A model generated the notes under the pieces. It did no database searches, was not told the DNA's origin, and saw only the letters and a program-made list of their open reading frames with translations. Shown in pieces: positions 56,933 through 64,000 of a stretch of DNA of 64,000 nucleotides; position 1 is the stretch's first letter; every line of letters begins with the position of its first letter. The position numbers and the translations under genes are program-made. Source of the DNA: Bacillota bacterium (lineage in GTDB: Bacteria > Bacillota > Sulfobacillia > JAJYWN01 > JAJZPE01); contig JAJYMC010000016.1 of NCBI GenBank assembly GCA_021787335.1, positions 1 to 64,000 on the forward strand, read 5' to 3'.

Positions 56933-57860
56933 GCGACCGGGTGTCGGGTTCCATGGCCCGGAACAGGGTTACCTGCTCTTCGCCCGCGGGCCTCTGGACG
57001 CGGTCGCCGAGCGGATGCCGGGCGACTCAGCCGACGTGGGCTTGCGCGTTCCTCTACTGCGACGGGCCGAGGCCGAAGTGATGGCCACGGCTCTCCGGGA
57101 AACCGCCGAGCGGGTGGTCGCGAGGACCGCCGGGGCCCTGAAAGGCTTCGTCGCGGCCCTCGGCGACCTCGGCCTCGCTGAAGGGACCTCGGTCTATCCC
57201 CTGTTGTCCCTATTGGTGCTCGATGGTCTGGTCGGGCCGGCGGTGACCCGTTCACGAGCCGGGGGCGGGGCCGCTGGGGCCTCCGTCTTCGCCGTCTCGA
57301 CGCGGGAGACGGTGCCGTTCTTTCGAGCCTGTGTCCGGCTGGGCGGTCCGTCAGTCGCGGCGGTCTTCCCTTGTGGGACACTCTTCCCGTGGGCGTCCGA
57401 ACTGGAAGACATCTTCCGCGTCCGCGCCGTCCAGCGTTGCCTGGCGAGTCGGGACGCCAGGGAAGAGGTCATCGCCGAGATGCCCACGCGTGAACAGCTG
57501 GACCGGATCAACGCCCTTCGGTATCACTCGTCGGCCTTCGAGTTCCACGCCTATAACCGGCTCCCGGTGATTGCCGCGGGTCGGCTGGCAGAGGCCAAAG
57601 AGCCGGCGCTCGGGTTGGCCCGGGCCGTCCTGAGCGGCGGAGGAGGGCATGACGCCTTGGCCCATCTGCTTTTTGAGGTTGCGGCTCGGACGCTGGCCTC
57701 GCCTTTCGACCCGGCTGACCAGGTGGAGGCGGCTCTTGGTGTGCTGTTCAACGAGTTGGCTGTGGTTTGGACCGGGGCCGGCCGGCTATCTGAGCCGGCG
57801 CCATATCGGTTGAAGGAAGTCGGCGTTCGGGCGTTCGGTGGGGGGAGGGTCATCTCATGA
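56916..57860 (+). CDS. Unknown protein (314 aa) in the GlmL-like operon
   Basis: ATG 56916 has GGGGAGGGCAAGG upstream and overlaps the previous stop by 17 bases. An alpha/beta protein with no recognised family: GYLLFARGPLDAVAERMPG, a helical region with RRAEAEVMATALRETAERVVART, a glycine-rich loop SRAGGGAAGASVFAVS, and MPTREQLDRINALRYHSSAF. No cofactor motif. It probably works with the two genes upstream. Confidence 0.8.
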   Translation: MAVTPERPGVGFHGPEQGYLLFARGPLDAVAERMPGDSADVGLRVPLLRRAEAEVMATALRETAERVVARTAGALKGFVAALGDLGLAEGTSVYPLLSLLVLDGLVGPAVTRSRAGGGAAGASVFAVSTRETVPFFRACVRLGGPSVAAVFPCGTLFPWASELEDIFRVRAVQRCLASRDAREEVIAEMPTREQLDRINALRYHSSAFEFHAYNRLPVIAAGRLAEAKEPALGLARAVLSGGGGHDALAHLLFEVAARTLASPFDPADQVEAALGVLFNELAVVWTGAGRLSEPAPYRLKEVGVRAFGGGRVIS

Positions 57861-58102
57861 AGCGACCGGCCACGGCCGTCAGGGCTCACATCAAGGCGGG
57901 CAAGACTCAGGAACCCCGCCCGGCGGACGGGTTCCTCGCTGGCATTAAGCGGGGCGCAACCTCGGGCCGTAAGTTGCCGCCCGGGCTCATCCTTCTCGAG
58001 GACCCATGGGCACTTCAAGACACTCTGGCGGAATGGCGGGACACCTTGGAGGGCGATGTCGGAACCAGCGGAGGCTCTCATCGTCATGCGCACCAATCGT
58101 GA
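57857..58102 (+). CDS. Possible small protein (81 aa) ending the GlmL-like operon
   Basis: ATG overlaps the upstream stop as ATGA. A basic, Lys/Arg/Pro-rich N-terminal half (MKRPATAVRAHIKAGKTQEP) and a short acidic helix DPWALQDTLAEWRDTLEG. It could be a real coupled gene or the truncated start of one; its 3' end overlaps an MFS fragment. Confidence 0.4.
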   Translation: MKRPATAVRAHIKAGKTQEPRPADGFLAGIKRGATSGRKLPPGLILLEDPWALQDTLAEWRDTLEGDVGTSGGSHRHAHQS

Positions 58103-58214
58103 CTTCACACTCTTCTGGTCGGGCCAGTCGATGTCTGTCTTTGGACCGGCCGTATCGTGGGTCCTCGGTTCCGGTCTGTCCAAGGCAGGCCGGGAGAGCG
58201 CGCTATCCGCCTGA
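58086..58214 (+). pseudogene. N-terminal fragment of an MFS transporter
   Basis: ATG with GCGGAGG upstream encodes MRTNRDFTLFWSGQSMSVFG and another 22 residues, then a stop. RDFTLFW-x-GQ-x-x-S-x-x-G is the usual first helix of MFS_3 transporters, but the rest is absent and the sequence after it no longer fits. A gene relic. Confidence 0.65.
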
Positions 58215-58262
58215 AATCAATGAGTGTCCCACTCCTCCATCGCGACGCCTTGAGCCGGTCCC

Positions 58263-58312
58263 TTGACAGGGGCCGGCTTCTTGCATACAATTGTACTAGG
58301 ATATTAGGACAA
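58263..58312 (+). promoter_or_regulatory. Promoter and operator of the GntR operon
   Basis: TTGACA (58263-58268), 17-base spacer, TACAAT (58286-58291). Over the start site lies TTGTACTA-N6-TAGGACAA (58291-58312), an inverted repeat with one mismatch, fitting autoregulation by the GntR/YtrA-type protein. Confidence 0.82.
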
Positions 58313-58350
58313 TGCGGAAACAAACCCGACCTTGGAAAGGAGGCGAGGCG

Positions 58351-58746
58351 TTGTTCCAACTCGACCCACGCTCCGGAGTGCCAATCTACCTGCAGTTGAA
58401 GGAGCGGATACGGCATCAGGTGACCAGCGGGCGGCTGGCCCCGGGAACGCGCCTGCCGACCGTCCGGGAGCTGGCCGTCGACCTGCGGATCAACGCCAAT
58501 ACGGTCAGCCGGGTGTACTCGGAGCTTCAGCGCGAAGGATATCTGGAGACCCGGCAGGGGTCCGGGACTTACGTCCGCGAGGTCGGCCGCGACCTCCGGG
58601 AGGCCAGGCGGGACCGCGTGCGCGAACTCCTCCGCGAGATCGTCGCCGAGGGGCTCAACCTCGGGTACACTCAGGAGGAACTGATCGCCGCGCTGAAGGC
58701 CGAGATCGACCGGATTCATGACAAGGACAGGAGGGACAGCCCTTGA
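58351..58746 (+). CDS. GntR-family regulator, YtrA subfamily
   Basis: A 131-residue protein: QLDPRSGVPIYLQLKERIRH, then the winged helix GTRLPTVRELAVDLRINANTVSRVYSELQREGYLETRQGSG, and a short C-terminal helical dimerisation part typical of YtrA rather than FadR/HutC types. TTG start with AGGAGG 7 bases upstream. First gene of an operon with a small protein and an SPFH protein. Confidence 0.93.
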   Translation: MFQLDPRSGVPIYLQLKERIRHQVTSGRLAPGTRLPTVRELAVDLRINANTVSRVYSELQREGYLETRQGSGTYVREVGRDLREARRDRVRELLREIVAEGLNLGYTQEELIAALKAEIDRIHDKDRRDSP

Positions 58747-58949
58747 TGCAGACCATTCCGATGGACACCAGAGGCCTGAAGGTCAAGGTCTTCTGGCAGA
58801 GCCGGCACACCAAGCTCGAGGAACTCATCCAGACCTGGCTCGACGGCGAGAAAGGGTCGGCCATCGCGGCCATCACCCAGGCCTCGTCTCAGGCCGGGCA
58901 CACGGTGATGGTCTGGTACTACCCGGCTGGACGCCGGCCCGCAAGCTGA
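58746..58949 (+). CDS. Small hypothetical protein (67 aa)
   Basis: ATG overlaps the gntR stop by one base, with AGGAGGG 10 bases upstream. MQTIPMDTRGLKVKVFWQSR leads into KLEELIQTWLDGEKGSAIAAITQASSQAG and VMVWYYP. A compact alpha/beta domain whose pattern suggests a sporulation-type or nucleotide-associated small protein, but no family can be named. Position between a regulator and an SPFH gene suggests a shared job. Confidence 0.7.
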   Translation: MQTIPMDTRGLKVKVFWQSRHTKLEELIQTWLDGEKGSAIAAITQASSQAGHTVMVWYYPAGRRPAS

Positions 58950-58999
58950 ACGCTTATCAATCCGCCCCGATGGCCCACGCCACAAGGAGGTAGCCAACC

Positions 59000-59911
59000 A
59001 TGGTCAACAACAGGACCCGCACTCGCCTTCTCCGTCGTCCCCTGAACGTCGTCTCTCTCACCATCCTGATCCTCTTCCTGGCCGGGGCGGCGTACACCGC
59101 CGTCACCACCCTTAGTTGGGTCTGGCCGACGGTCATCGTCCTCGCCGGCCTTCTCACAGCCGCGGCCATCAAGGTCGCCCAGCAATGGGAGAAAGCCGTC
59201 GTCCTACGCCTCGGCAAGTTCCAGCGATTGGCCGGCCCCGGGCTCTTCGTCATCCTTCCGATCATCGACTCCGTGTCGTCCTGGGTCGATCAGCGGATCG
59301 TGGCCACCGGCTTTAACGCCGAGCAGACCCTGACCAAGGACACCGTCCCGGTGGACGTCGACGCGGTCATGTTCTGGGTCGTCTGGGACGCCAAGAAGGC
59401 GGCCCTCGAGGTCCAGGATTACCGAGCGGCCGTCGAGTGGGCGGCGCAGACCGCTCTCCGGGACGTCATCGGCAAGACACAGCTTGCCGAGATGTTGGCG
59501 GGGCGTGAGAACATCGACGCCGAACTACGCCGGATCATCGACGAAAGGACCGAGCCGTGGGGCATCGCCGTACAATCGGTCGAGATCCGCGACGTCATCA
59601 TCCCCACCAGCCTGCAGGACGCCATGTCCCGCGAGGCCCAGGCGGAGCGCGAGCGCCGGGCGCGGATCATCCTGGGCACGGCCGAGACGGAGATCGCCTC
59701 CAAGTTCGTCGAGGCGGCCAAGATCTACAAGGGCCATGAGATCGCGCTGCACCTGCGGGCGATGAACATCCTCTACGAAGGCCTCAAGGAGAAGGGCGCG
59801 CTGGTCGTCGTCCCGTCGACGGCCGTGGAGACCATGGGCCTCGGGACCATCAGCGGCCTGACGTCGCTGGCCGGTCAGGCCCCCGGGGCGGGCGGCGACT
59901 TCAAGGGCTGA
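59000..59911 (+). CDS. SPFH/stomatin-like (slipin) membrane protein
   Basis: A 303-residue protein with two N-terminal hydrophobic helices (LTILILFLAGAAYTAV, WPTVIVLAGLLTAAAI), then the SPFH core VVLRLGKFQRLAGPGLFVILPIID and VSSWVDQRI, the Arg-rich coiled segment SREAQAERERRARIILGTAETE and a C-terminal GTISGLTSL. Slipins organise membrane microdomains and often pair with an NfeD protease, which is not seen here. ATG with AGGAGG upstream. Confidence 0.92.
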   Translation: MVNNRTRTRLLRRPLNVVSLTILILFLAGAAYTAVTTLSWVWPTVIVLAGLLTAAAIKVAQQWEKAVVLRLGKFQRLAGPGLFVILPIIDSVSSWVDQRIVATGFNAEQTLTKDTVPVDVDAVMFWVVWDAKKAALEVQDYRAAVEWAAQTALRDVIGKTQLAEMLAGRENIDAELRRIIDERTEPWGIAVQSVEIRDVIIPTSLQDAMSREAQAERERRARIILGTAETEIASKFVEAAKIYKGHEIALHLRAMNILYEGLKEKGALVVVPSTAVETMGLGTISGLTSLAGQAPGAGGDFKG

Positions 59912-60074
59912 GAAGCCCGGCCGGCCGCCGACCGGACGGTCCGGCCGACCCCGAAAATAGCCCGAAATCCGGCCGGGGATACTGCCCTAGGGGGCACCCC
60001 CGGCCTCGCTCTTTTCAAAAGGATTTGCCCCGAGCGCGGCGAAGAGATAGGCCGGGCAAGGCGAGGTGTTCCAA

Positions 60075-60479
60075 ATGCTGGTCGGGGTTGGTCTGGACAT
60101 CGTCGAGATCGAGCGGGTCCGGGCGGCCGTCGCCAGGCGAGGCGAGCGGCTGTTGAAGCGTCTCTTCACCCCGGACGAGCTCGATTATTGTTTTGCCGCC
60201 GCTGAGCCCGAACGCGGCCGCCGGTTGGCCGCTCGCTACGCGGCCAAGGAAGCGGTGCGCAAGGCCGTCGGCGCCGGGCAGCGCCGCACGGCCTGGTTGG
60301 ACATCGAGATAACGCGGGCCCGTTCGGGTCAGCCCGGCGTGCGGCTCAGCGGTCGGCTGGCCGCCACCGCCAGGAGGCGCGGCATCGGCCGGGTCCTGGT
60401 CACGCTGACCCATGCCCATGAGTACGCCGCGGCTCAGGCCGTCGCCGTGTCGGCCGAGGAAGGGGAGACCCTCCCATGA
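60075..60479 (+). CDS. acpS: Holo-[acyl-carrier-protein] synthase
   Basis: Transfers phosphopantetheine from CoA to ACP. 134 residues. VGVGLDIVEIERVR has the metal-binding Asp, and RYAAKEAVRKAVGAG the WAAKEA-type motif with the second ligand Glu. ATG 60075 follows AGGTG; a GTG at 60066 overlaps that site. Overlaps nnr by 4 bases, a common Bacillota order (acpS-nnr-lipoprotein-alr). Confidence 0.95.
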   Translation: MLVGVGLDIVEIERVRAAVARRGERLLKRLFTPDELDYCFAAAEPERGRRLAARYAAKEAVRKAVGAGQRRTAWLDIEITRARSGQPGVRLSGRLAATARRRGIGRVLVTLTHAHEYAAAQAVAVSAEEGETLP

Positions 60480-62143
60480 AGCTCGCCACCGCGGCCGAGA
60501 TGAGAGAACTCGATCGGTTGGCCCGGGACCGTTATGGCATCCCGGGTCTCCTACTCATGGAGAACGCCGGACGGGCCGTCGCTCGCGAGGTGATGGCCCT
60601 TCTGGTCGAGGGTGGCGGGCTCGGCCCGGCCTCGCTTGGCTTGGGCGGGCCCGGCGCTGGCGGTGCTCCCGACCGTCCGCAGGTTTCCATCTGGGCCGGC
60701 AAGGGCAACAACGGCGGCGACGGCTTCTGCGCCGCCCGCCATCTCCTCGAACTCGGCGCCGACGTTCGCGTGACCCTCTTCGCCGAGGCTCGCGCGGTAA
60801 GGGGCGACGCCGCCGTGAACCTCGACATCGCCCGTCGCCTGGGCATCGACGTGGCCGAGCGGCCGGACGGGCCGACCGACGCCGACCGCCTGGCCCTGGC
60901 ACGGTCGGATGTCATCGTCGACGCGCTCCTGGGGACGGGTTTCTCCGGCCCCCTGCGCGGCCCCGTGGCCGCGGCCGTGGCGGTCATCAACGAGAGCCGC
61001 CGCCCGGTCGTCTCCATCGACGTCCCGTCGGGGCTCGACGCCGACACGGGGCGCGGCGACCCGGCCGTCAGGGCCACGGTCACCGTGACCCTGGGGTTGC
61101 CCAAGCGCGGGCTGGTGGTCGCCCCGGGCGTGGGCCGCGTCGGGCGCCTCATCGTCGCGCCCATCTCGATGCCCCCGGCCTTGCTCGAGGGCACAGCGGT
61201 CCGCGGGACGTGGGTCGAGGCCGGCGAGGCCGCGGCGGCCTTCCCGGAACGACCGCGCGCGGCCCACAAGGGCGACTTCGGCCACCTGCTCGTGGTCGCC
61301 GGGGCGCGCGGCTACACCGGCGCGCCGGTGCTGGCGGCGTCGGGGGCCGTGAGAACGGGGGCGGGCCTGGTCACGTTGGCCGTGCCGCGCGGCATCTGGC
61401 CCGTCGTCGGGCGGCGCCTGCGCGAGGTCATGGTCCAGCCGGTGACCGCCGAAGCCGAACGCTTCGGGCCCGAATCTCTTGGTGAAGTCCTGACGTTCGC
61501 GGAGCGGGCGACCGCGGTGGCCATCGGACCCGGCCTCGGCCGAGACCCGGCGACGACCGCCTTCGTCCGCGCCTTTCTCGACCGGCTTCCGCTGACCCTG
61601 CCCATGGTCATCGATGCCGACGGCCTCAACGCCCTCGCCGGCGCGCCCGGGGAGACCATCACGGCGCTCAGCCGGCGGGGCTCGGTCACGGTCCTCACGC
61701 CGCACCCCGGGGAGATGGCCCATCTGATGGGCGTCACCATTGAAGAAGTCCAACGAGACCGCTTCGCCACGAGCACCGCGGCCGCGGCGCGGCTTGGGAC
61801 GGTCGTCCTTCTGAAGGGCGCCGGGACCATCGTCGCCGCGCCCGTCGGCTCCTACGGCGTCAACTCGACCGGCAACCCCGGTCTGGCTTCGGGCGGGACC
61901 GGCGACGTCCTGACCGGGGCCATCGGCGCGCTGCTGGCGCAAGGGCAGGCCACAGTCCTCGCGGCCGCGGCCGGCGCCTATGTCCATGGGCGGGCGGCCG
62001 ACCGGCTGGCCGCCAAACGTGGCGAGGCCGGGCTGGCCGCCGGCGACCTGCCGGCGGAACTCCCGGCCGTCATCAGGGAACTCCGCTCGCTTACGGCCCC
62101 GCCGGGCGGCGAGCCTCTGAAACCCGAAGGGAGATGGTCTTGA
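60476..62143 (+). CDS. nnr: Bifunctional NAD(P)H-hydrate epimerase / ADP-dependent dehydratase
   Basis: Repairs damaged NAD(P)H hydrates. 555 residues. The N-terminal epimerase half (YjeF_N) has GLLLMENAGRAVA, GKGNNGGDGFCAARHL and DALLGTGFSG. The C-terminal dehydratase half starts near HKGDFGHLLVVAGARGYTGA and carries LTPHPGEMAHLMG, LLKGAGTIVAAP and NPGLASGGTGDVLTGAIGA. Both active halves look intact. ATGA overlap with acpS and TGATG overlap with the lipoprotein gene downstream. Confidence 0.96.
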   Translation: MKLATAAEMRELDRLARDRYGIPGLLLMENAGRAVAREVMALLVEGGGLGPASLGLGGPGAGGAPDRPQVSIWAGKGNNGGDGFCAARHLLELGADVRVTLFAEARAVRGDAAVNLDIARRLGIDVAERPDGPTDADRLALARSDVIVDALLGTGFSGPLRGPVAAAVAVINESRRPVVSIDVPSGLDADTGRGDPAVRATVTVTLGLPKRGLVVAPGVGRVGRLIVAPISMPPALLEGTAVRGTWVEAGEAAAAFPERPRAAHKGDFGHLLVVAGARGYTGAPVLAASGAVRTGAGLVTLAVPRGIWPVVGRRLREVMVQPVTAEAERFGPESLGEVLTFAERATAVAIGPGLGRDPATTAFVRAFLDRLPLTLPMVIDADGLNALAGAPGETITALSRRGSVTVLTPHPGEMAHLMGVTIEEVQRDRFATSTAAAARLGTVVLLKGAGTIVAAPVGSYGVNSTGNPGLASGGTGDVLTGAIGALLAQGQATVLAAAAGAYVHGRAADRLAAKRGEAGLAAGDLPAELPAVIRELRSLTAPPGGEPLKPEGRWS

Positions 62144-63207
62144 TGAGGCGTTCGACCGCGACTCGCAACGTCCTTGCGGCCGTCTCGCTCGGCGTCTTCC
62201 TGTCCGTGGCCGTGAGCGGGTGCGGCGCGCCGGCGGCGCCCCAGATCGTCGGGCAGATGACCGCGGCCTTCGAGAAGCTCACCGACTACCAGGCCACCCT
62301 GGACCTGAAGTACACCCTGGCCGGCCAGGACCAAACGGTCGAGATCAAGCAGTCCTTCAAGAAGCCGAATCGCCACCGCTTGGAATTCCTGGCCCCGGCC
62401 GAACTCAAGGGACAGCTGACCGTGTTCGATGGGGAGACGATGTGGACATACAGCCCGCTGGACAAGGAGGTCCTCGTCTTCGACCAGGCCGGTGAGGAGG
62501 TCGTCGGTCAGGACCAGCGTTCGCTCATCTCCGGGGTCCTCGATTCGGTGAGGTCGGCCGAGTCCGTCAAGGCGACCGGGCGCGGCCGCATCGAAGGCCG
62601 TTCCGCCTACATCCTCGAGGTCACCCCATCGACGCCGAAGGGCGACGATCTCGTCAGCCTCCTGAAGGTCTGGGTCGACGGCGCGACCTGGCTGCCCCTG
62701 AAGGTCGAAGCCTACAACGGCGCCGGCAAGGTGGTCTCGTCGGCCCTCTACAAGGACGTCAAGGTGAACTCGGGCCTGGCCGACGACCTCTTCAAGTTCA
62801 CGCCGCCACAGGGGACCATGGTCACCCAGGGCGGGGCGCTGCCTGAGGTCGTCACCCTCGAAGAGGCCAGGAGCGCCGCCGGCTTCGGGCTGAAGCAGCC
62901 GACCTATCTGCCGGCCGGCCTCTCACTGATGCAGGTGAGCCGCGTCGGTTCCGGGGCCGACCTGACCATCGTCTTCGATTACGGAAACGGCGAGGACTCG
63001 AGCCTGACCATCAGCGAGAACAAGGCCATCGCTGGGGCCACGACCATGCCCGGGACGAAACCGACCGACCTTGGGGGCCTCTCGGCCGACGTCATCCAGA
63101 GTGACGAGTTCTCCATCGTCCATTGGGTGGTCGGCGGCATCGAGGTCTCGATGACCAGTAACCTGCCTCTCGACGAACTGGGCAAGGTCGCCCGGTCGAT
63201 CCGTTGA
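62143..63207 (+). CDS. LolA-like lipoprotein with C-terminal DUF4367-like domain
   Basis: A 354-residue exported lipoprotein: signal helix VLAAVSLGVFLSVAVSGC with lipobox VSGC. The middle (MTAAFEKLTDYQATLDLKYT, KKPNRHRLEFLAP, VFDGETMWTYSP) is the LolA/outer-membrane lipoprotein carrier-like beta fold often seen in Bacillota between nnr and alr. The C-terminal third (AGFGLKQPTYLPAGLSLMQV, VHWVVGGIEVSMTSNL) is a DUF4367-type domain. In monoderms its role is unclear; homologues of this type have been linked to sporulation and envelope functions. ATG 62143 with GGGAG upstream. Confidence 0.9.
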   Translation: MRRSTATRNVLAAVSLGVFLSVAVSGCGAPAAPQIVGQMTAAFEKLTDYQATLDLKYTLAGQDQTVEIKQSFKKPNRHRLEFLAPAELKGQLTVFDGETMWTYSPLDKEVLVFDQAGEEVVGQDQRSLISGVLDSVRSAESVKATGRGRIEGRSAYILEVTPSTPKGDDLVSLLKVWVDGATWLPLKVEAYNGAGKVVSSALYKDVKVNSGLADDLFKFTPPQGTMVTQGGALPEVVTLEEARSAAGFGLKQPTYLPAGLSLMQVSRVGSGADLTIVFDYGNGEDSSLTISENKAIAGATTMPGTKPTDLGGLSADVIQSDEFSIVHWVVGGIEVSMTSNLPLDELGKVARSIR

Positions 63208-63262
63208 ACGGGTGGGCCTCACCGCGAAGAGAATCCACGCACGCGGGGGGACGTCAGTCGTG

Positions 63263-64000
63263 ATGGAGCGCACGGACGGGCGGCCGAATCGACCGGCCTG
63301 GGCTGAGGTCGACCTCGGAGCCATCGCCCATAACGTCAAAGAACTCATCCGGGTCAAGGACCCGCGGGCCAGGTTCATGGCTGTCGTCAAGGCTAACGGC
63401 TACGGCCACGGCGCCGTCCCGGTGGCCAGGACGGCCCTCGCCGCCGGGGCCGAGTGGCTCGGCGTCGCCATTCTGGCCGAGGCCCTGGAACTGCGGCGGG
63501 CCGGGCTCGCCGGGCCGGTCCTCGTCCTGGGCTTCACGCCGCGGGAGCAATCGGACACGGTCGTGGCCAACGACGTCAGCCAGTCGGTCTACACCGTCGA
63601 AGCCGCCCACGCACTGTCCGACGCCGCGGCCCGCGCCGGCCGGCCGGCCAGGGTCCACCTGAAGGTGGACACCGGCATGGGCCGTCTGGGCGTGACGCCC
63701 GACGAGGCCGGGATGGCCGTCGCCCGGGCCATCGCCGGGCTGCCCGGCCTGGTCCTCGAGGGCGTCTTCACCCACTTCGCCACGGCCGACGCCGCGGACA
63801 AGGGCTACGCGCGGGCGCAGTTCGGGCGTTTCACGGCCTTCCTCGCCCGTCTCGAGGCGGCCGGATTGCGCTTCGGTCTTCGTCACGCGGCCAATAGCGC
63901 CGCCCTCATCGAACTCCCCGAGACCCACCTGGACCTTGTCCGGGCGGGCATCGCCATGTATGGGCTCTATCCGTCTGATGAGGTCGAGCGGCGGGTCGAC
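63263..64000 (+). CDS. alr: Alanine racemase (3' partial)
   Basis: Makes D-alanine for peptidoglycan. 246 residues are visible before the window ends. The PLP lysine is in AVVKANGYGHGAV, preceded by WAEVDLGAIAHNVKEL, and HLKVDTGMGRLGV follows. ATG 63263 (or the GTG three bases earlier) has GGGGGGA upstream. It continues the acpS-nnr-lipoprotein order common in Bacillota. Confidence 0.96.
   Translation, partial: MERTDGRPNRPAWAEVDLGAIAHNVKELIRVKDPRARFMAVVKANGYGHGAVPVARTALAAGAEWLGVAILAEALELRRAGLAGPVLVLGFTPREQSDTVVANDVSQSVYTVEAAHALSDAAARAGRPARVHLKVDTGMGRLGVTPDEAGMAVARAIAGLPGLVLEGVFTHFATADAADKGYARAQFGRFTAFLARLEAAGLRFGLRHAANSAALIELPETHLDLVRAGIAMYGLYPSDEVERRVD

Noticed and set aside
1-64000. CRISPR arrays, tRNA and rRNA genes
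   Set aside because: No regularly spaced repeats, no cloverleaf with GTTCGAATC-type T-loop in context, and no rRNA-like stretches were seen. GTTCGA at 51.6 kb belongs to operator palindromes, not a tRNA.

Overview
The window looks like a chromosome segment of a GC-rich, probably anaerobic member of the Bacillota (Firmicutes). The evidence is the regulatory style: a T-box leader, a glmS ribozyme, a GlnR-type MerR regulator with a perfect GlnR box, a cdaA-cdaR-glmM operon, strong GGAGG ribosome sites and many TTG/GTG starts. Sigma-54 and an oxygen-sensitive glycyl-radical enzyme fit an anaerobe. Genus cannot be set from sequence alone.

Layout. 1-0.9 kb: 5'-truncated TnpB and the structured right end of an IS200/IS605-type element. 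1-10.3 kb (minus): rpoN; a 1087-residue unrecognised protein with three PH-like modules, coupled to a small membrane protein; glnR-glnA; Na/Pi-type transporter; P-loop/Asp23-like fusion. 10.5-15.2 kb: asnB, 3-hydroxyacyl-CoA dehydrogenase with a remnant copy, and an mmsA-type dehydrogenase. 15.5-22.9 kb: a small peptide gene with strong hairpins, then a PLP enzyme/glycyl-radical enzyme/activase operon with a decayed activase copy, and a divergent amino-acid permease. 23-27.4 kb: Fic protein, acyl-CoA synthetase, GNAT, small Cys protein.

27.4-33.7 kb: Leu-specific T-box, a leuS whose product lacks the CP1 editing domain, then cdaA-cdaR-glmM. 33.8-38.9 kb: CPBP protease, unknown protein, glmS ribozyme and glmS, a second CPBP gene, and a duplicated, frameshifted glmS 3' end. 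CdaA/CdaR/GlmM/GlmS together link c-di-AMP signalling to amino-sugar synthesis for the cell wall.

39.1-43.2 kb is the most striking accessory island: a four-gene operon encoding a ubiquitin-like protein, an E2-like protein, a JAMM peptidase and an E1-like enzyme, i.e. a complete bacterial ubiquitin-conjugation-like cassette. It is divergent from an XRE-ImmA regulator/protease pair, and both promoters contain the same 9-mer over the -10 region.

43.5-54 kb: two Fpg/Nei glycosylases, secreted 5'-nucleotidase, haloalkane dehalogenase fragment, YoaP-like acetyltransferase, MATE exporter, pyrophosphatase-like protein, and an ArsR-MFS operon with paired operators. 54-58.2 kb: a GlmL/MutL-like ATPase with two translationally coupled unknown proteins but no mutase nearby. 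58.2-64 kb: GntR operon, SPFH protein, acpS-nnr-lipoprotein chain, and the start of alr.

A recurrent theme is partial gene copies: glmS, the dehydrogenase and the activase each have a decayed copy of their 3' part nearby, and two other genes survive only as N-terminal fragments.
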